Below, piece by piece: positions 27,330 through 36,105 of a stretch of 64,000 nucleotides of DNA; the first letter of the stretch is position 1; each line of letters opens with the position of its first letter. The notes beneath the pieces are model-generated. The model was given only the letters and a program-made list of their open reading frames with translations. It did not search any database and was not told where the DNA came from. Location of the stretch: the NCBI RefSeq assembly GCF_008370325.1, contig NZ_VNIP01000007.1, forward strand, positions 34,545-98,544, read 5' to 3'. The DNA comes from Martinezella tropici (GTDB lineage Bacteria; Pseudomonadota; Alphaproteobacteria; Rhizobiales; Rhizobiaceae). The position numbers and the translations under genes are program-made.

Positions 27330-27653
27330 TCAGAACGGCAGCTTGAAGCCGGGCGGGATCGGCAGGCCGGCGGTCAGTTCGCGGGTCTTTTCGGCCGCCA
27401 GTGCCTCGGCCTTCTCCTGGGCGTCCTTGTGAGCCGCGACGATCAGGTCCTCGAGGATTTCGACATCGTCTTCCTTGAAGAGCGACGGATCGATCTTGAG
27501 GCCCAGCATCTGGCTCTTGCCGTTGACGGTGACTGTGACGAGGCCGCCGCCGGCCTTGCCTTCGACGCGAATGTCGGCGATCTCCGACTGCATCTTCTCC
27601 ATCTTGGCCTGCATTTCCTTCACTTTGCCCATCATGCCCATGATGTCGCGCAT
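27330..27653 (-). CDS. YbaB/EbfC nucleoid-associated protein
   Basis: This is a YbaB/EbfC protein of 107 residues from ATG 27653, or 109 from ATG 27659; the AAGGA site suits the second ATG better. The N-terminal helix [18 protein letters not shown] and the [12 protein letters not shown] strand are typical. It forms dimers that bind DNA. It lies downstream of dnaX in the order dnaX-ybaB, normally followed by recR, but here followed by a convergent lrp gene. Confidence 0.93.
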   Translation of the reverse strand: MRDIMGMMGKVKEMQAKMEKMQSEIADIRVEGKAGGGLVTVTVNGKSQMLGLKIDPSLFKEDDVEILEDLIVAAHKDAQEKAEALAAEKTRELTAGLPIPPGFKLPF

Positions 27654-27759
27654 CGTCATTGGTCCTTCTGCTCTATGCTTCTATTTCCCATCGGCTCAGA
27701 TGTGCCGTCGGCCGCAACGGTCGTCGAGCCGAGCGGTTCCGCTGCCTTCTATCTTACCC

Positions 27760-29649
27760 TTAGAATTCTATATCGTCGCCCGGCAGGATGTCGCCATCGA
27801 CGGATTCGGCTACTGCCGGCGGGGCAGCTGCTTCCTCTTCGTCGTCCGTCTCGGGTGCCCGCACGCGCACGTCGATGATCTTTGCGCCCGGAAATTGCGC
27901 CAGGATCGCGGCGACATCGGGGTCTTGGCGCGCATCGGCGACCCGCTGCTTCTGGGCACTGGCCTCAGCTTCGACTAGAGTCGGCTGACCTTCCTCGCGG
28001 CTGAGGCTGACGATCCAGTGGATCCCGGTCCATTCCTTGAGCTTGACGGCAAGCTCGTTCAGCAGCGTGCCGGGAGCGCCCTGCGCCAGGCTGACATCGA
28101 GCCGGCCCGGCTCCAGCCTGACCGGGCGCACGAAGGTGCGCACCAGCGCCTTCATCTTCGGATCGCGCTTCTGGCTTGCAAGTTCGGCGATATCGGCCAT
28201 CGAATTGACCGGCACGAGCGGTTTCGGCGCTTCGGCCGGTTTCTGCTCGATGCGGCCGATGGCTTGCGTATCCGGCTGGGTATTCGGCACGGCGCGCAAC
28301 ATGGCGACCGGGGCGGAAGGCATGGGGCGCGGCGCCGGCGTTTCGACGGCGCGTGCCATGGCGTTGCCTTGGTAGGAAACCGCTGCTCCACCGCCATTGC
28401 CGCCACCATTACCGATCGGCGCCGACGGCGATGGGCGGGAGCCGCCATTGCCGTCGGCGAATTCGGCAAGCCTGCGTGCCGCATCTTCGGGCGCGGGAAG
28501 GTGGGCGGCATGCGCGAGCCGGATCAGCACCATTTCGGCGGCGCCGGCGGTGCGGGAGGCATTCTCCGTCTCGGTAATGCCTTTCAGAAGCATCTGCCAG
28601 ATGCGGGAAAGTGCGGTTACGGCGACCCCTTGCGCGAATTCCGCTGCTTTCGTGCGCTCGATTTCGCTGAGCGACGGATCGTCGGCGGCATCTGGCACAT
28701 ATTTGAGGCGGGTCACGAGATGGGTGAAATCGGCAAGATCGGTCAGGACGACGACAGGATTGGCGCCAGCCTCGTACTGGCTGTTGAATTCGGCAAGGGC
28801 TGCCGAAACGTCGCCTTTGACGACATGGCCGAAGAGATCGACGATGCGGGCGCGGTCGGCAAGCCCGAGCATTGCCCGCACCGCATCGGCAGCCACGAAG
28901 CCGCTGCCATGGGCGATCGCCTGGTCGAGCAGCGACAGGCCGTCGCGCGCCGAGCCTTCGGCGGCACGCGCGATCATGGCGAGCGCTTCCGGCTCGGCCT
29001 CGATGTCTTCCTTGCCGGCGATGGTGGTGAACAGCCCGACGAGATCGGAGGCACTGATGCGGCGCAGGTCGAAGCGCTGGCAGCGCGAGAGGACCGTGAT
29101 CGGCACCTTGCGGATTTCGGTGGTGGCGAAGATGAACTTCACATGCTCGGGCGGTTCTTCCAGCGTCTTCAGCAGCCCGTTGAAGGCGGCCGTCGACAGC
29201 ATGTGCACTTCGTCGATGATGTAGACCTTGTAGCGGGCCGAAACCGGCCGGTAGCGCACCTGCTCGATGATTTCCCGGATATCGTCGATACCGGTATGCG
29301 AGGCGGCGTCCATCTCGATGACGTCGACATGCCGGCCTTCCATGATCGCCTGGCAATGCTCGCCGGGTTCGCGCAGGTCGATGGTGGGCCGATCGACTGC
29401 AGCGGTCTTGTAGTTGAGGGCGCGGGCCAGGATGCGGGCAGTGGTGGTCTTGCCGACACCGCGCACGCCGGTCAGCATATAGGCCTGGGCGATGCGGCCG
29501 GTCTCGAACGCATTGGTCAGCGTGCGAACCATCGGCTCTTGGCCGACCATTAGATCCGTGAAGTCCTTGGGTCTGTATTTGCGGGCCAGCACCCGGTAAC
29601 CGGTGCCGGTCGAGGCGGCATCTTTTGCTTGTCGCTCGCTGTCGCTCAT
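27760..29649 (-). CDS. dnaX: DNA polymerase III subunit gamma/tau
   Basis: The 629-residue clamp-loader ATPase has Walker A GVRGVGKTTTAR (61-72), the DExx box (YIIDEVHMLS), sensor 1 and the SRC motif (LSRCQRFDLRR). The zinc module between Walker A and box III is degenerate: only one cysteine is left in the region 80-100 (REPGEHCQ). From about residue 370 a Gly/Pro/Ala-rich linker leads to the tau-specific C-terminus. The SRP RNA gene lies just upstream on the same strand. I saw no obvious programmed-frameshift site. Confidence 0.97.
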   Translation of the reverse strand: MSDSERQAKDAASTGTGYRVLARKYRPKDFTDLMVGQEPMVRTLTNAFETGRIAQAYMLTGVRGVGKTTTARILARALNYKTAAVDRPTIDLREPGEHCQAIMEGRHVDVIEMDAASHTGIDDIREIIEQVRYRPVSARYKVYIIDEVHMLSTAAFNGLLKTLEEPPEHVKFIFATTEIRKVPITVLSRCQRFDLRRISASDLVGLFTTIAGKEDIEAEPEALAMIARAAEGSARDGLSLLDQAIAHGSGFVAADAVRAMLGLADRARIVDLFGHVVKGDVSAALAEFNSQYEAGANPVVVLTDLADFTHLVTRLKYVPDAADDPSLSEIERTKAAEFAQGVAVTALSRIWQMLLKGITETENASRTAGAAEMVLIRLAHAAHLPAPEDAARRLAEFADGNGGSRPSPSAPIGNGGGNGGGAAVSYQGNAMARAVETPAPRPMPSAPVAMLRAVPNTQPDTQAIGRIEQKPAEAPKPLVPVNSMADIAELASQKRDPKMKALVRTFVRPVRLEPGRLDVSLAQGAPGTLLNELAVKLKEWTGIHWIVSLSREEGQPTLVEAEASAQKQRVADARQDPDVAAILAQFPGAKIIDVRVRAPETDDEEEAAAPPAVAESVDGDILPGDDIEF

Positions 29650-29725
29650 CGCCCTGCTTTTTGCCCGGTGCCTAGCTTATTGTCCGGCGAAAGCCGGGTC
29701 TTGCTTTCGGAAAGGGTGGGAGGCT

Positions 29726-29820
29726 GGCACGATGACCCGTGCCGGGCTCGTTAGGGCTGCTTCCTTCCGGACCTGACCCGGTTGGCGAGTGGCTCGTCCA
29801 CCACCAACCTCCCGGATGCA
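29726..29820 (-). ncRNA. ffs: Signal recognition particle RNA (4.5S, small bacterial type)
   Basis: The minus strand carries the near-universal SRP RNA core GGTCAGGTCCGGAAGGAAGC, followed by AGCCC, which includes the GGAA tetraloop and symmetric loop bound by Ffh. Flanking arms CCGGGAGGTTGG and CCAACCGGG/GAGCCCGG pair to form the hairpin. A GGCACG/CGTGCC stem at 29726-29743 at the 3' end is probably the terminator. Ends are approximate to a few bases. It lies 76 bases before dnaX, a frequent location in alphaproteobacteria. Confidence 0.93.
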
Positions 29821-29903
29821 CATATCGGCAATATCGCCATCAAAAGCAAGCCAAGGCCAAAAAAAACTGCTAAACATTTGATAAAACAATGGAGGATGCC
29901 CCC

Positions 29904-30314
29904 TTGAAGGAGTTTACGCTCGACGACCGTCTGGCGAATGACAGCGTTTCCGTCGCGATCACCGGCCTTTGCGACGTGCGACTGATGAAGGATCGCCGCT
30001 GGCCATGGCTCGTGCTGATCCCTCGCCGGCCCGGCAAATCGGAGGTCTTCGAGCTGACGCCGCTCGACCGGATCCTGCTGACCTTCGAAACCGACAAGGT
30101 CGCAAGCGCACTGAAGACGGTGACAGGGGCGACAAAAATCAACGTTGGGGCACTTGGAAATATCGTCCGTCAGCTTCATGTTCATGTCATTGCGCGGTTC
30201 GAAGGTGATGCCAACTGGCCAGGTCCCGTCTGGGGCTACGGCAAGGCGGAACCCTATTCCGACGAAGACATGAACAGCCTCATAGCCAAGTTGCGGGAAA
30301 CGCTTTCACAATGA
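29904..30314 (+). CDS. HIT family nucleotide-binding protein
   Basis: GGAGG at 29891-29895 is ideally placed for TTG 29904, which gives 136 residues (MKEFTLDDRLAND). The ATG at 29889 overlaps that GGAGG and has no site of its own, so I prefer the TTG. The HIT motif reads QLHVHVI (about 90-96), with Gln in place of the first His, a variant common in bacterial HIT proteins; the middle His is the nucleophile. HIT proteins hydrolyse or transfer nucleotides. nudC overlaps its stop by four bases, so the two are translationally coupled and both handle nucleotide diphosphates. Confidence 0.85.
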   Translation: MKEFTLDDRLANDSVSVAITGLCDVRLMKDRRWPWLVLIPRRPGKSEVFELTPLDRILLTFETDKVASALKTVTGATKINVGALGNIVRQLHVHVIARFEGDANWPGPVWGYGKAEPYSDEDMNSLIAKLRETLSQ

Positions 30315-31270
30315 GCCATTCCATCTTTTCCTCGGATGCGCCGCATCCGGAAGCCAGCAGTCTCACCGCCTTTGCGGAAAACCAGCTCAACCGGGATGCC
30401 GAGCATCGCGACGAGGAATCGATCAAGCATGCGCTTGCCAAGGAGGGCACGCATATCCTGGCCTTCGCCCAGGAACGGCTTGTCCTGAAGCATGACGGGC
30501 AGGTGCTCGACCCGCTGTTTGCCCGCTATGAGCTGCAGGAGCTCGATCCGAATTGGGAGGAAGCCGTCTTGCTCGGCTATCGCAAAACCGGCGAGCCCAG
30601 GCTTGCCGTGCCGGTGCGGGTCAATGCCGACGAGCTTGCCAGCCAGTACAAGCCCGCCGACATGCGCGCGCTCTGGCGCGATCTGCTGCTCGAAGGTGAA
30701 ATCCTGGGCGAGGCCGCTCAGGGCATGAGCCTCATCCGCTGGAATGGTGACAATCGCTTCTGCGGCCGCTGCGGTTCAGCGATGGAAAGCCGCATCGGCG
30801 GCTACAAGCGGGTGTGTACGGCCTGCGAACATATGATCTTCCCGCGCACCGATCCGGTCGTCATCATGCTTTGCATCGACGAGGAAAGGAATCGCTGCCT
30901 GCTCGGCCGCAGCCATCATTTCGCGCCGGGCATGTATTCCTGTCTCGCCGGTTTTGTCGAGCCGGGCGAAACCATCGAGAATGCGGTCCGCCGCGAGACG
31001 CATGAGGAATCCGGCATCCATATCGGCCGCGTGCGCTATCATGCGTCGCAGCCATGGCCCATGCCGCATTCCCTGATGATCGGCTGTTATGCCGAAGCCA
31101 GGTCGACGGAAATCCATATGGACGAGGCCGAGCTCGAGGATTGCCGCTGGTTCACCCCGGAAGAGACGCTCGCCATGCTCGACCGCGTCTCGGCCTCCGG
31201 CAACACCTCTCCACCCAAGGGCGCCATTGCCCATCGCCTGATGCGCGACTGGGTGGAATGGAAGCGCTAG
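30311..31270 (+). CDS. nudC: NAD+/NADH pyrophosphatase
   Basis: The 319-residue protein has the NudC zinc finger (Cys151, Cys154, Cys169, Cys172), the Nudix box GFVEPGETIENAVRRETHEE (214-233) and the diagnostic SQPWPMPHS motif (246-254). NudC splits NAD(H) to NMN(H) and AMP and can remove NAD caps from RNA. It is coupled to the HIT gene by an ATGA overlap, and a WYL-type regulator gene begins 12 bases after its stop. Confidence 0.95.
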   Translation: MSHSIFSSDAPHPEASSLTAFAENQLNRDAEHRDEESIKHALAKEGTHILAFAQERLVLKHDGQVLDPLFARYELQELDPNWEEAVLLGYRKTGEPRLAVPVRVNADELASQYKPADMRALWRDLLLEGEILGEAAQGMSLIRWNGDNRFCGRCGSAMESRIGGYKRVCTACEHMIFPRTDPVVIMLCIDEERNRCLLGRSHHFAPGMYSCLAGFVEPGETIENAVRRETHEESGIHIGRVRYHASQPWPMPHSLMIGCYAEARSTEIHMDEAELEDCRWFTPEETLAMLDRVSASGNTSPPKGAIAHRLMRDWVEWKR

Positions 31271-31282
31271 GACTATCCCGCC

Positions 31283-31969
31283 ATGGCCCGCTCCGAACGC
31301 TTGCTGACGCTGCTGCAGACGCTGCGGCGCTACCGACGTCCGGTCAGCGGTGCCGTTCTGGCGGAGGAGACCGGCGTTAGCCTGCGTACGCTCTATCGCG
31401 ATATCGCCAGTCTGCAATCGCAGGGCGCCATGATCGAGGGCGAACCCGGCATCGGCTATGTTTTGAAGCCGGGCTTCATCCTGCCGCCGATGATGTTTTC
31501 TCAGGATGAGATCGAGGCGCTGGTGCTGGGATCGAGATGGGTGGCGCGCGCGACCGATGCACGCCTGGCGGCCGCCGGAACCGACGCCCTCGCCAAGATC
31601 GCCGCTGTGCTGCCCGCCGAGATGCGCGAGGCGATCGACCAGGCGGCGGTGGTCGTCGCCACGCGCCGGATAACGGAGGACAAGGCCGATCTTTCCCTCA
31701 TGCGCAAAGCGATCCGCACCGAGCGCATGGTGCAATTGACCTATGGCGACGTGAACGGCGCCATCTCGACCCGGCGCATTTGGCCCTTCGCGCTCGGCTA
31801 TTTCGATAATGCGCGCATCATCATGGCCTGGTGCGAGCTGCGCCAGGATTTTCGCCATTTCCGCGCCGACCGCATTGTCGATTTCGCGGTGCTGGAGGCT
31901 CGCTACCCTCGCCGCCGCATCGCGCTCGCACGGGAATGGCACGCTCGTGAGGGCATGGTCCACGATTGA
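31283..31969 (+). CDS. YafY-type HTH-WYL transcriptional regulator
   Basis: The 228-residue protein has an N-terminal HTH_11 domain (RLLTLLQTLRRYRRPVSG, then VSLRTLYRDIASL), then GIGYVLKPGF and a C-terminal WYL domain (RRIWPFALGYFDNARIIMAW and CELRQDFRHFR). WYL regulators sense small ligands or nucleic acids. It follows nudC by 12 bases. A near-perfect 23-bp dyad lies 14 bases after its stop codon, upstream of a small gene and a VOC gene that are plausible targets. Confidence 0.88.
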   Translation: MARSERLLTLLQTLRRYRRPVSGAVLAEETGVSLRTLYRDIASLQSQGAMIEGEPGIGYVLKPGFILPPMMFSQDEIEALVLGSRWVARATDARLAAAGTDALAKIAAVLPAEMREAIDQAAVVVATRRITEDKADLSLMRKAIRTERMVQLTYGDVNGAISTRRIWPFALGYFDNARIIMAWCELRQDFRHFRADRIVDFAVLEARYPRRRIALAREWHAREGMVHD

Positions 31970-31983
31970 TCCGCCAACGCACA

Positions 31984-32006
31984 CTACTGCCAGAAACTGT
32001 CAGTAG
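31984..32006. promoter_or_regulatory. 23-bp near-perfect dyad, candidate WYL-regulator operator
   Basis: CTACTGCCAGAAACTGTCAGTAG reads almost the same on both strands: CTACTG and CAGTAG at the ends, CAG/CTG inside, and five central or off-positions mismatched. It lies about 45 bases before the next ATG, where an operator overlapping a promoter would be expected. Confidence 0.55.
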
Positions 32007-32051
32007 GCGCGACTATTATGGGCACCATCCAATCAGGAAGGAGGACCGATC

Positions 32052-32288
32052 ATGGCAAGCAACGTTGTCATCACCACGAAGCAACCGCATCACGGCGGCG
32101 TCGAGGTGCGCAAAGACAAAAATCTTTCGATGCCGGCATGGCCCGCTCGCCTCTCGCAGATTGCGCTTGGCTATTTTACCCGCCGCTGGGATCGCCTCGA
32201 TATCGAGGAAACGCCGAATTCCGTAAAGCGCGACCTGGGCTTCCTAGACGGCCGCGCCCCTTATCGTGAGGAAGACCGGATGCACTGA
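32052..32288 (+). CDS. Small protein, unknown (DUF1127-like tail)
   Basis: This is a 78-residue protein with an excellent ribosome site (AAGGAGG ten bases before ATG 32052). The middle, ALGYFTRRWDRLDIEETP, is followed by KRDLGFLDGR, which resembles the end of DUF1127 proteins (RDLG/RDIGL). There is no signal peptide or membrane helix. It lies between the WYL regulator with its candidate operator and a VOC protein, and is probably part of that regulon. A TTAGAGC-family repeat begins nine bases after its stop. Confidence 0.7.
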   Translation: MASNVVITTKQPHHGGVEVRKDKNLSMPAWPARLSQIALGYFTRRWDRLDIEETPNSVKRDLGFLDGRAPYREEDRMH

Positions 32289-32296
32289 GCGCATCC

Positions 32297-32400
32297 TTAG
32301 AGCAATTCCAGGAAAAGTGCTGAGCGGTTTTCCGTCTGGAATAGCGAGACAATAAAGAATTAGAGCGGTTCAGAGATTCCGTGAAAAGCTGATCCGCTTC
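32297..32400. repeat. TTAGAGCAATTCC-type intergenic repeat, copy 1
   Basis: TTAGAGCAATTCCAGGAAAA, then GTGC, GAGCGGTTTTCCGTC and GGAATAGCGAGACAA, then TTAGAGCGGTTCAGAGATTCC. It belongs to a family also found at 43832-43936, 54698-54803 and 54978-55080. It fills much of the 228-base gap before the VOC gene. Confidence 0.85.
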
Positions 32401-32516
32401 AACTCCAGGCTCACTTACTGACACGATCCCATTGCCCTTCTACCGGCAGGCTCAGCACCGCCCGCCGGATCGCATCCGCATGCCTTCATATCCATCCAAA
32501 CAAGAGGAATATCCAA

Positions 32517-32885
32517 ATGACCAGCCCGAATCTCATCATCTTCTACGTCAAGGACCCCGGCGAAAGCACGCCGTTCTATCGCGACCTGTTCGGCCGCGAA
32601 CCGACCTTCGCGTCGCCGAATTTCGTGGCCTTCGCGCTCGACAACGGCCTCAGCCTCGGTCTGTGGCGCCGCAGCAGCGTCGAGCCGCAGCCCTCGGCCA
32701 TCGGCAACCGCGGCGAATTGGGCTTCATGGTCGAAGGCACCGGTGCCGTCGAACAGCATTACAAGGATTGGAAGGCGCGCGGCCTGCCGATCGCGCAGGA
32801 GCTGACGACGATGGATTTCGGCCCGACCTTCGTCGTGCTCGATCCCGATGGCCATCGCCTGAGAGTTTGTGAGCCGGATAAGTGA
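32517..32885 (+). CDS. VOC family (glyoxalase/bleomycin-resistance fold) protein
   Basis: The 122-residue protein has the paired beta-alpha-beta-beta-beta modules of the VOC superfamily. It opens with LIIFYVKDPGESTPFYRDLFG (residues 5-25) and closes with FVVLDPDGHRLRV near the C-terminus. It probably binds a hydrophobic small molecule or acts as a metal-dependent lyase; the usual metal-ligand pattern cannot be confirmed by eye. It sits downstream of the WYL regulator, a frequent pairing. The ribosome site is AGAGGAATATCCAA before ATG 32517. Confidence 0.85.
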   Translation: MTSPNLIIFYVKDPGESTPFYRDLFGREPTFASPNFVAFALDNGLSLGLWRRSSVEPQPSAIGNRGELGFMVEGTGAVEQHYKDWKARGLPIAQELTTMDFGPTFVVLDPDGHRLRVCEPDK

Positions 32886-32902
32886 ATTCCACGCCCTGCT
32901 TG

Positions 32903-33048
32903 CCCCTCACCCTAACCCTCTCCCCGCTCGCGGGGAGAGGGACGACCTCAGGTCCTCGCCAAGCTCGATGATGGAAGGCAGGCTGTAGGTGCGTCTATTC
33001 CTTCTCCCCGCAGGCGGGGAGAAGGTGGCCGAAAGGCCGGATGAGGGG
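32903..33048. repeat. Palindromic repeat pair, CCCTCACCCTAACCC family
   Basis: CCCCTCACCCTAACCCTCTC starts at 32903 with an internal hairpin (CTCTCCCCGCTCGCGGGGAGAG). A partner at 33001-33048 (CTTCTCCCCG...CGGGGAGAAG, then GAGGGG) is inverted. It is related to the element at 11687-11825. Confidence 0.82.
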
Positions 33049-33175
33049 CTAGCGGCGAACGCCGGAGATCGTTTCATCAAAGTGGCTTGCCATGCAGTCA
33101 TGCCAATCGTCCGCATTGACTTCCAGCGTTTGCAAAAGAAACTGATCGATACACTTGGAGCCAAAGGAGGGCCAA

Positions 33176-33574
33176 TTGCTACATCACATCTCATTTGGCG
33201 TGTCGAATATCGAAAAATCCGCCGCGTTCTACGACGCCGCCTTCGCGCCGCTCGGCTATGTCAGGGTCTGGGAAGACTTGAACCCAGGCGATCCCGGCCA
33301 GGCGATCGGATACGGTCCTCTGGGTGGAGGCGATAAGTTCGCCATCAAACTGAGGGGCAGGGAGGCTCATGCGCCAGGCCCAGGCTTCCATCTCGCCTTT
33401 GCCGCGCCGGGCCGCGAGGCCGTCGTCCTCTTTCATAAGGCCGCATTGGCTCATGGTGGCAAGGACAATGGCGCACCAGGTCTTCGACCTCATTACGGGC
33501 CGAATTATTTCGCCGCCTTCGTCATCGATCCGGACGGGCATCGCATCGAGGTCGTTACCAAGGCCGCAGAATAG
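33176..33574 (+). CDS. VOC family protein
   Basis: Start TTG 33176 has AAAGGAGG about six bases upstream and yields the typical opening MLHHISFGVSNIEKSAAFYD; a TTG at 33155 precedes that site. The 132-residue protein ends with FAAFVIDPDGHRIEVV. The His in HHISFGV and the Glu in RIEVV occupy positions used as metal ligands in many VOC enzymes. The substrate is unknown. It is separated from the first VOC gene by a palindromic repeat, so the two may be independent. Confidence 0.85.
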   Translation: MLHHISFGVSNIEKSAAFYDAAFAPLGYVRVWEDLNPGDPGQAIGYGPLGGGDKFAIKLRGREAHAPGPGFHLAFAAPGREAVVLFHKAALAHGGKDNGAPGLRPHYGPNYFAAFVIDPDGHRIEVVTKAAE

Positions 33575-33607
33575 CTAGCGGTTGGAAGTCACAAGGATAC
33601 TGTTATC

Positions 33608-33662
33608 GGCCCTCGTGGTTCGAGGCTTCGCTCTTCGAGCTCCGCACCTCACCAGGAGGTGG
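33608..33662. repeat. Palindromic repeat (TCGTGGTTCGAGGCT family)
   Basis: CCCTCGTGGTTCGAGGCTTC, then GCTCTTCGAGCTCCGCACCT and CACCAGGAGG, can fold as a long imperfect hairpin. The sequence class recurs in rhizobial intergenic regions. It lies between the second VOC gene and the convergent pheA. Confidence 0.65.
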
Positions 33663-33681
33663 CCCGGGTTCGCGCCGGATG

Positions 33682-34536
33682 TTAAAGATCGCCCCGCGTC
33701 GGATGGCCCTTGTAGACGCCGAGAATGCGGACCTTTTCGGAGAAGAAGCGCAGTTCTTCCAGCGCGCGGCGCACATGCGCATCGGAGGGATGGCCCTCGA
33801 TGTCGGCATAGAACTGCGTTGCGACAAAACGGCCGCCGAGCTGGTAGCTTTCCAGCTTTGTCATGTTGATGCCGTTGGTGGCGAAGCCGCCGAGCGCCTT
33901 GTAGAGGGCGGCCGGAATGTTGCGGACGTTGAAGACGAAGGTGGTGACGATCTTCTCGTCCGGCGAGCTGCGCTCAGCCCAGTTCTCGTCGCGCGACAGG
34001 ACGACGAAGCGCGTCATGTTGTCTTCGGTGTCCTCGACATTCTCGGCGATGATCTCGAGGCCATAGAGATCGGCTGCAAGCCGCGGCGCCAGCGCCGCCA
34101 TGCTGCGGTCACCGGTTTCCTGCACCAGCTTGGCCGCACCTGCCGTGTCGCCGGCGATGACCGGCTTCCAGCCATTGGCGCGCACGATGTTGCGGCATTG
34201 GCCGAGCGCGTGGATGTGGCTGTGCACGGTGCGGATCTCTTCCTTCTTGACCCCCGGCAGCACCATCAGCTGGAAGCGGATCGGCATGAAATATTCGCCG
34301 ACGATATGCAGGCGCGATTCCGGCAGCAGATGATGAATGTCGGCAACACGACCGGCGATCGTGTTTTCGATCGGAATCATGCCGAGATCGGCCTCGCCGT
34401 TGTCGATGGCGGAAAAGGCATCCTCGAAGGTCTGGCAGGGCAAGGGCTCCATGGTCGGGAACATGTCGCGGCTGGCCATGTCGGAATTGGCGCCGTAGTC
34501 GCCCTGGAACGAGATCTTGTTGGTCTTGCTGATCAT
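33682..34536 (-). CDS. pheA: Prephenate dehydratase
   Basis: The 284-residue protein has the PDT domain with the TRF motif (Thr175-Arg176-Phe177, NMTRFVVLSR) and IPIENTIAGRV, then an ACT regulatory domain (about 196-280) with the phenylalanine-binding-like KLESYQLGG. It converts prephenate to phenylpyruvate in phenylalanine synthesis and is expected to be feedback-inhibited. It is a monofunctional enzyme without chorismate mutase. It follows kdsB by 24 bases, so the two are likely cotranscribed. Confidence 0.95.
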   Translation of the reverse strand: MISKTNKISFQGDYGANSDMASRDMFPTMEPLPCQTFEDAFSAIDNGEADLGMIPIENTIAGRVADIHHLLPESRLHIVGEYFMPIRFQLMVLPGVKKEEIRTVHSHIHALGQCRNIVRANGWKPVIAGDTAGAAKLVQETGDRSMAALAPRLAADLYGLEIIAENVEDTEDNMTRFVVLSRDENWAERSSPDEKIVTTFVFNVRNIPAALYKALGGFATNGINMTKLESYQLGGRFVATQFYADIEGHPSDAHVRRALEELRFFSEKVRILGVYKGHPTRGDL

Positions 34537-34560
34537 GGAACTGCCTTTGGAGGACTGCCG

Positions 34561-35316
34561 TCAAAGAGAGGCGGCGGAGAGGATGCGTCTGGCCTTTTCG
34601 AGGTCGGCGGGAGTATCGACACCGAGCGGAACCGTGTCAACGATCTCGACATCGATGCGCATGCCGGCTTCGAGCGCCCGCAACTGCTCCAGCGATTCGC
34701 GCAGTTCCAGCGGCGACGGGCCGGCCTTGACGAATTTTTCCAGCGCGGCTCGGCGGTAGGCGTACAGGCCGATGTGATGATAGAGCGGCCCCTTGCCATA
34801 GGGCGCGGTGGCGCGGGTGAAGTAGAGGGCGCGCAGGCGGCTCTCCGAGATCGGCGAGCCTATGACCTTGACGACGCTCGGTGCGGTTTTTTCTTCCTCG
34901 TCCTTGATCTCGACGGTCAGCGTAGCGATGTCGACGGCCGGGTTTTCGAGCGGGCGCAGCGAGGCGCGGATGGTGTCGGGATCGATCGTTGGCAGGTCGC
35001 CCTGCACGTTGACGACGATTTCGGCGCGGCCTTCGGGGTCGACGGCCTGAAGCGCCTCGTAGATGCGGTCCGAGCCGGATTGATGGTCGGTGCGCGTCAT
35101 GACGACGTCGAAGCCGGCATTGACGACCGCGGCATAGGTATCCGCATGGTCGACGGCGACGACGATGCGACCGATCGCCGCCTCGCGCGCACGCTTGGCA
35201 ACCTGTACGATCATGGGCAGGCCGCAAATATCGGCGAGCGGCTTGCCCGGCAGGCGCGTGGAGGCCATGCGGGCGGGAATGAGGACCAGCGTCTTGTCTA
35301 AATTTGAATCAGTCAT
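34561..35316 (-). CDS. kdsB: 3-deoxy-manno-octulosonate cytidylyltransferase (CMP-KDO synthetase)
   Basis: From ATG 35316 ([20 protein letters not shown]) the protein has 251 residues. It carries the nucleotide-binding [16 protein letters not shown] loop, [14 protein letters not shown] and the [18 protein letters not shown] segment. It activates KDO with CTP for the lipid A inner core. An in-frame ATG 45 bases earlier adds a non-conserved leader. It is the first gene of the kdsB-pheA pair. Confidence 0.95.
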   Translation of the reverse strand: MTDSNLDKTLVLIPARMASTRLPGKPLADICGLPMIVQVAKRAREAAIGRIVVAVDHADTYAAVVNAGFDVVMTRTDHQSGSDRIYEALQAVDPEGRAEIVVNVQGDLPTIDPDTIRASLRPLENPAVDIATLTVEIKDEEEKTAPSVVKVIGSPISESRLRALYFTRATAPYGKGPLYHHIGLYAYRRAALEKFVKAGPSPLELRESLEQLRALEAGMRIDVEIVDTVPLGVDTPADLEKARRILSAASL

Positions 35317-35467
35317 TGTTGGGCCTTCTATTCCCGAGGGAAAAGTGTCAAAACGTCTCACTGTGGAGGCCGTTTACAGAGTTGCAAGAAACAGCCAAAA
35401 GACATAGGTTTCGCGCGAATTCAAGATGGGCCGGCGGAGGATGCTGGCGGCGAGGGGAGCATAGCAG

Positions 35468-36046
35468 ATGAATTCATCCTACGTGAACATGGGTGTCGGG
35501 GCGCTTTTGGCCACGCTGTTCGTGTTGAAGTCCGTGTCGCTCGCGTCAGGATTTATTTTCCATTCAGAGACGCCGGAAAAGCCCGGTTTCGCCATTGTTG
35601 CGACCGAAGAACCGGCTGCGGGCGGTGACAAGGGTGCGGCCGCCAAGGCGGAAACGCCGATCGCCCAGCTGCTGCAGAAGGCTGACGCCAAGGCCGGCGA
35701 AGCCATCTTCAAGAAGTGTCAGGCCTGTCATTCGGGAGAAAAGGGTGGACCGAACAAGGTCGGTCCTGATCTCTGGGCTATCGTCGACCGCCCTGTCGCC
35801 GAGCATGAGGGCTTTGCCTATTCGGCCGGCATGAAGGATTTTTCCAAGGGCGGCTCGGAAAAGTGGACCTACGATCATCTCTACCACTTCCTCGCGGCTC
35901 CGAAGAAGTTCGTCGCCGGCACGGCTATGGGCTTTGCCGGCCTGCCGAAGGAAGAGGACCGCGCCAACGTGATCGCCTATCTGCGCACGCTCGCCGATAC
36001 GCAGGTGCCGTTGCCGGATCCGAACGCACCGGCCGCCACGAACTGA
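35468..36046 (+). CDS. cycM: Membrane-anchored cytochrome c (CycM type)
   Basis: The 192-residue protein has an uncleaved N-terminal membrane helix (about 8-30), an Ala/Lys/Glu-rich linker and a class I cytochrome c domain with heme site CQACH (84-88). The axial Met154 lies in GTAMGFAG. CycM cytochromes carry electrons from the bc1 complex to aa3-type oxidase at the periplasmic face of rhizobia. A strong bidirectional terminator follows the stop. Confidence 0.93.
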   Translation: MNSSYVNMGVGALLATLFVLKSVSLASGFIFHSETPEKPGFAIVATEEPAAGGDKGAAAKAETPIAQLLQKADAKAGEAIFKKCQACHSGEKGGPNKVGPDLWAIVDRPVAEHEGFAYSAGMKDFSKGGSEKWTYDHLYHFLAAPKKFVAGTAMGFAGLPKEEDRANVIAYLRTLADTQVPLPDPNAPAATN

Positions 36047-36067
36047 GATAATCTGAATGATGGATTG

Positions 36068-36098
36068 AAAACCCGGCCGTCAGAGCCGGGTTTTCGTG
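36068..36098. terminator. Bidirectional terminator between cycM and the patatin gene
   Basis: AAAACCCGGC (36068-36077) and GCCGGGTTTT (36085-36094) form a perfect 10-bp stem with A-run and T-run flanks. It serves both convergent transcripts. Confidence 0.9.
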
Positions 36099-36105
36099 TT
36101 GCTGT

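Noticed and set aside
33679..35301. Plus-strand open frame of 540 codons across pheA and kdsB
   Set aside because: It spans two unrelated genes with clear motifs on the other strand, so it cannot be one gene.
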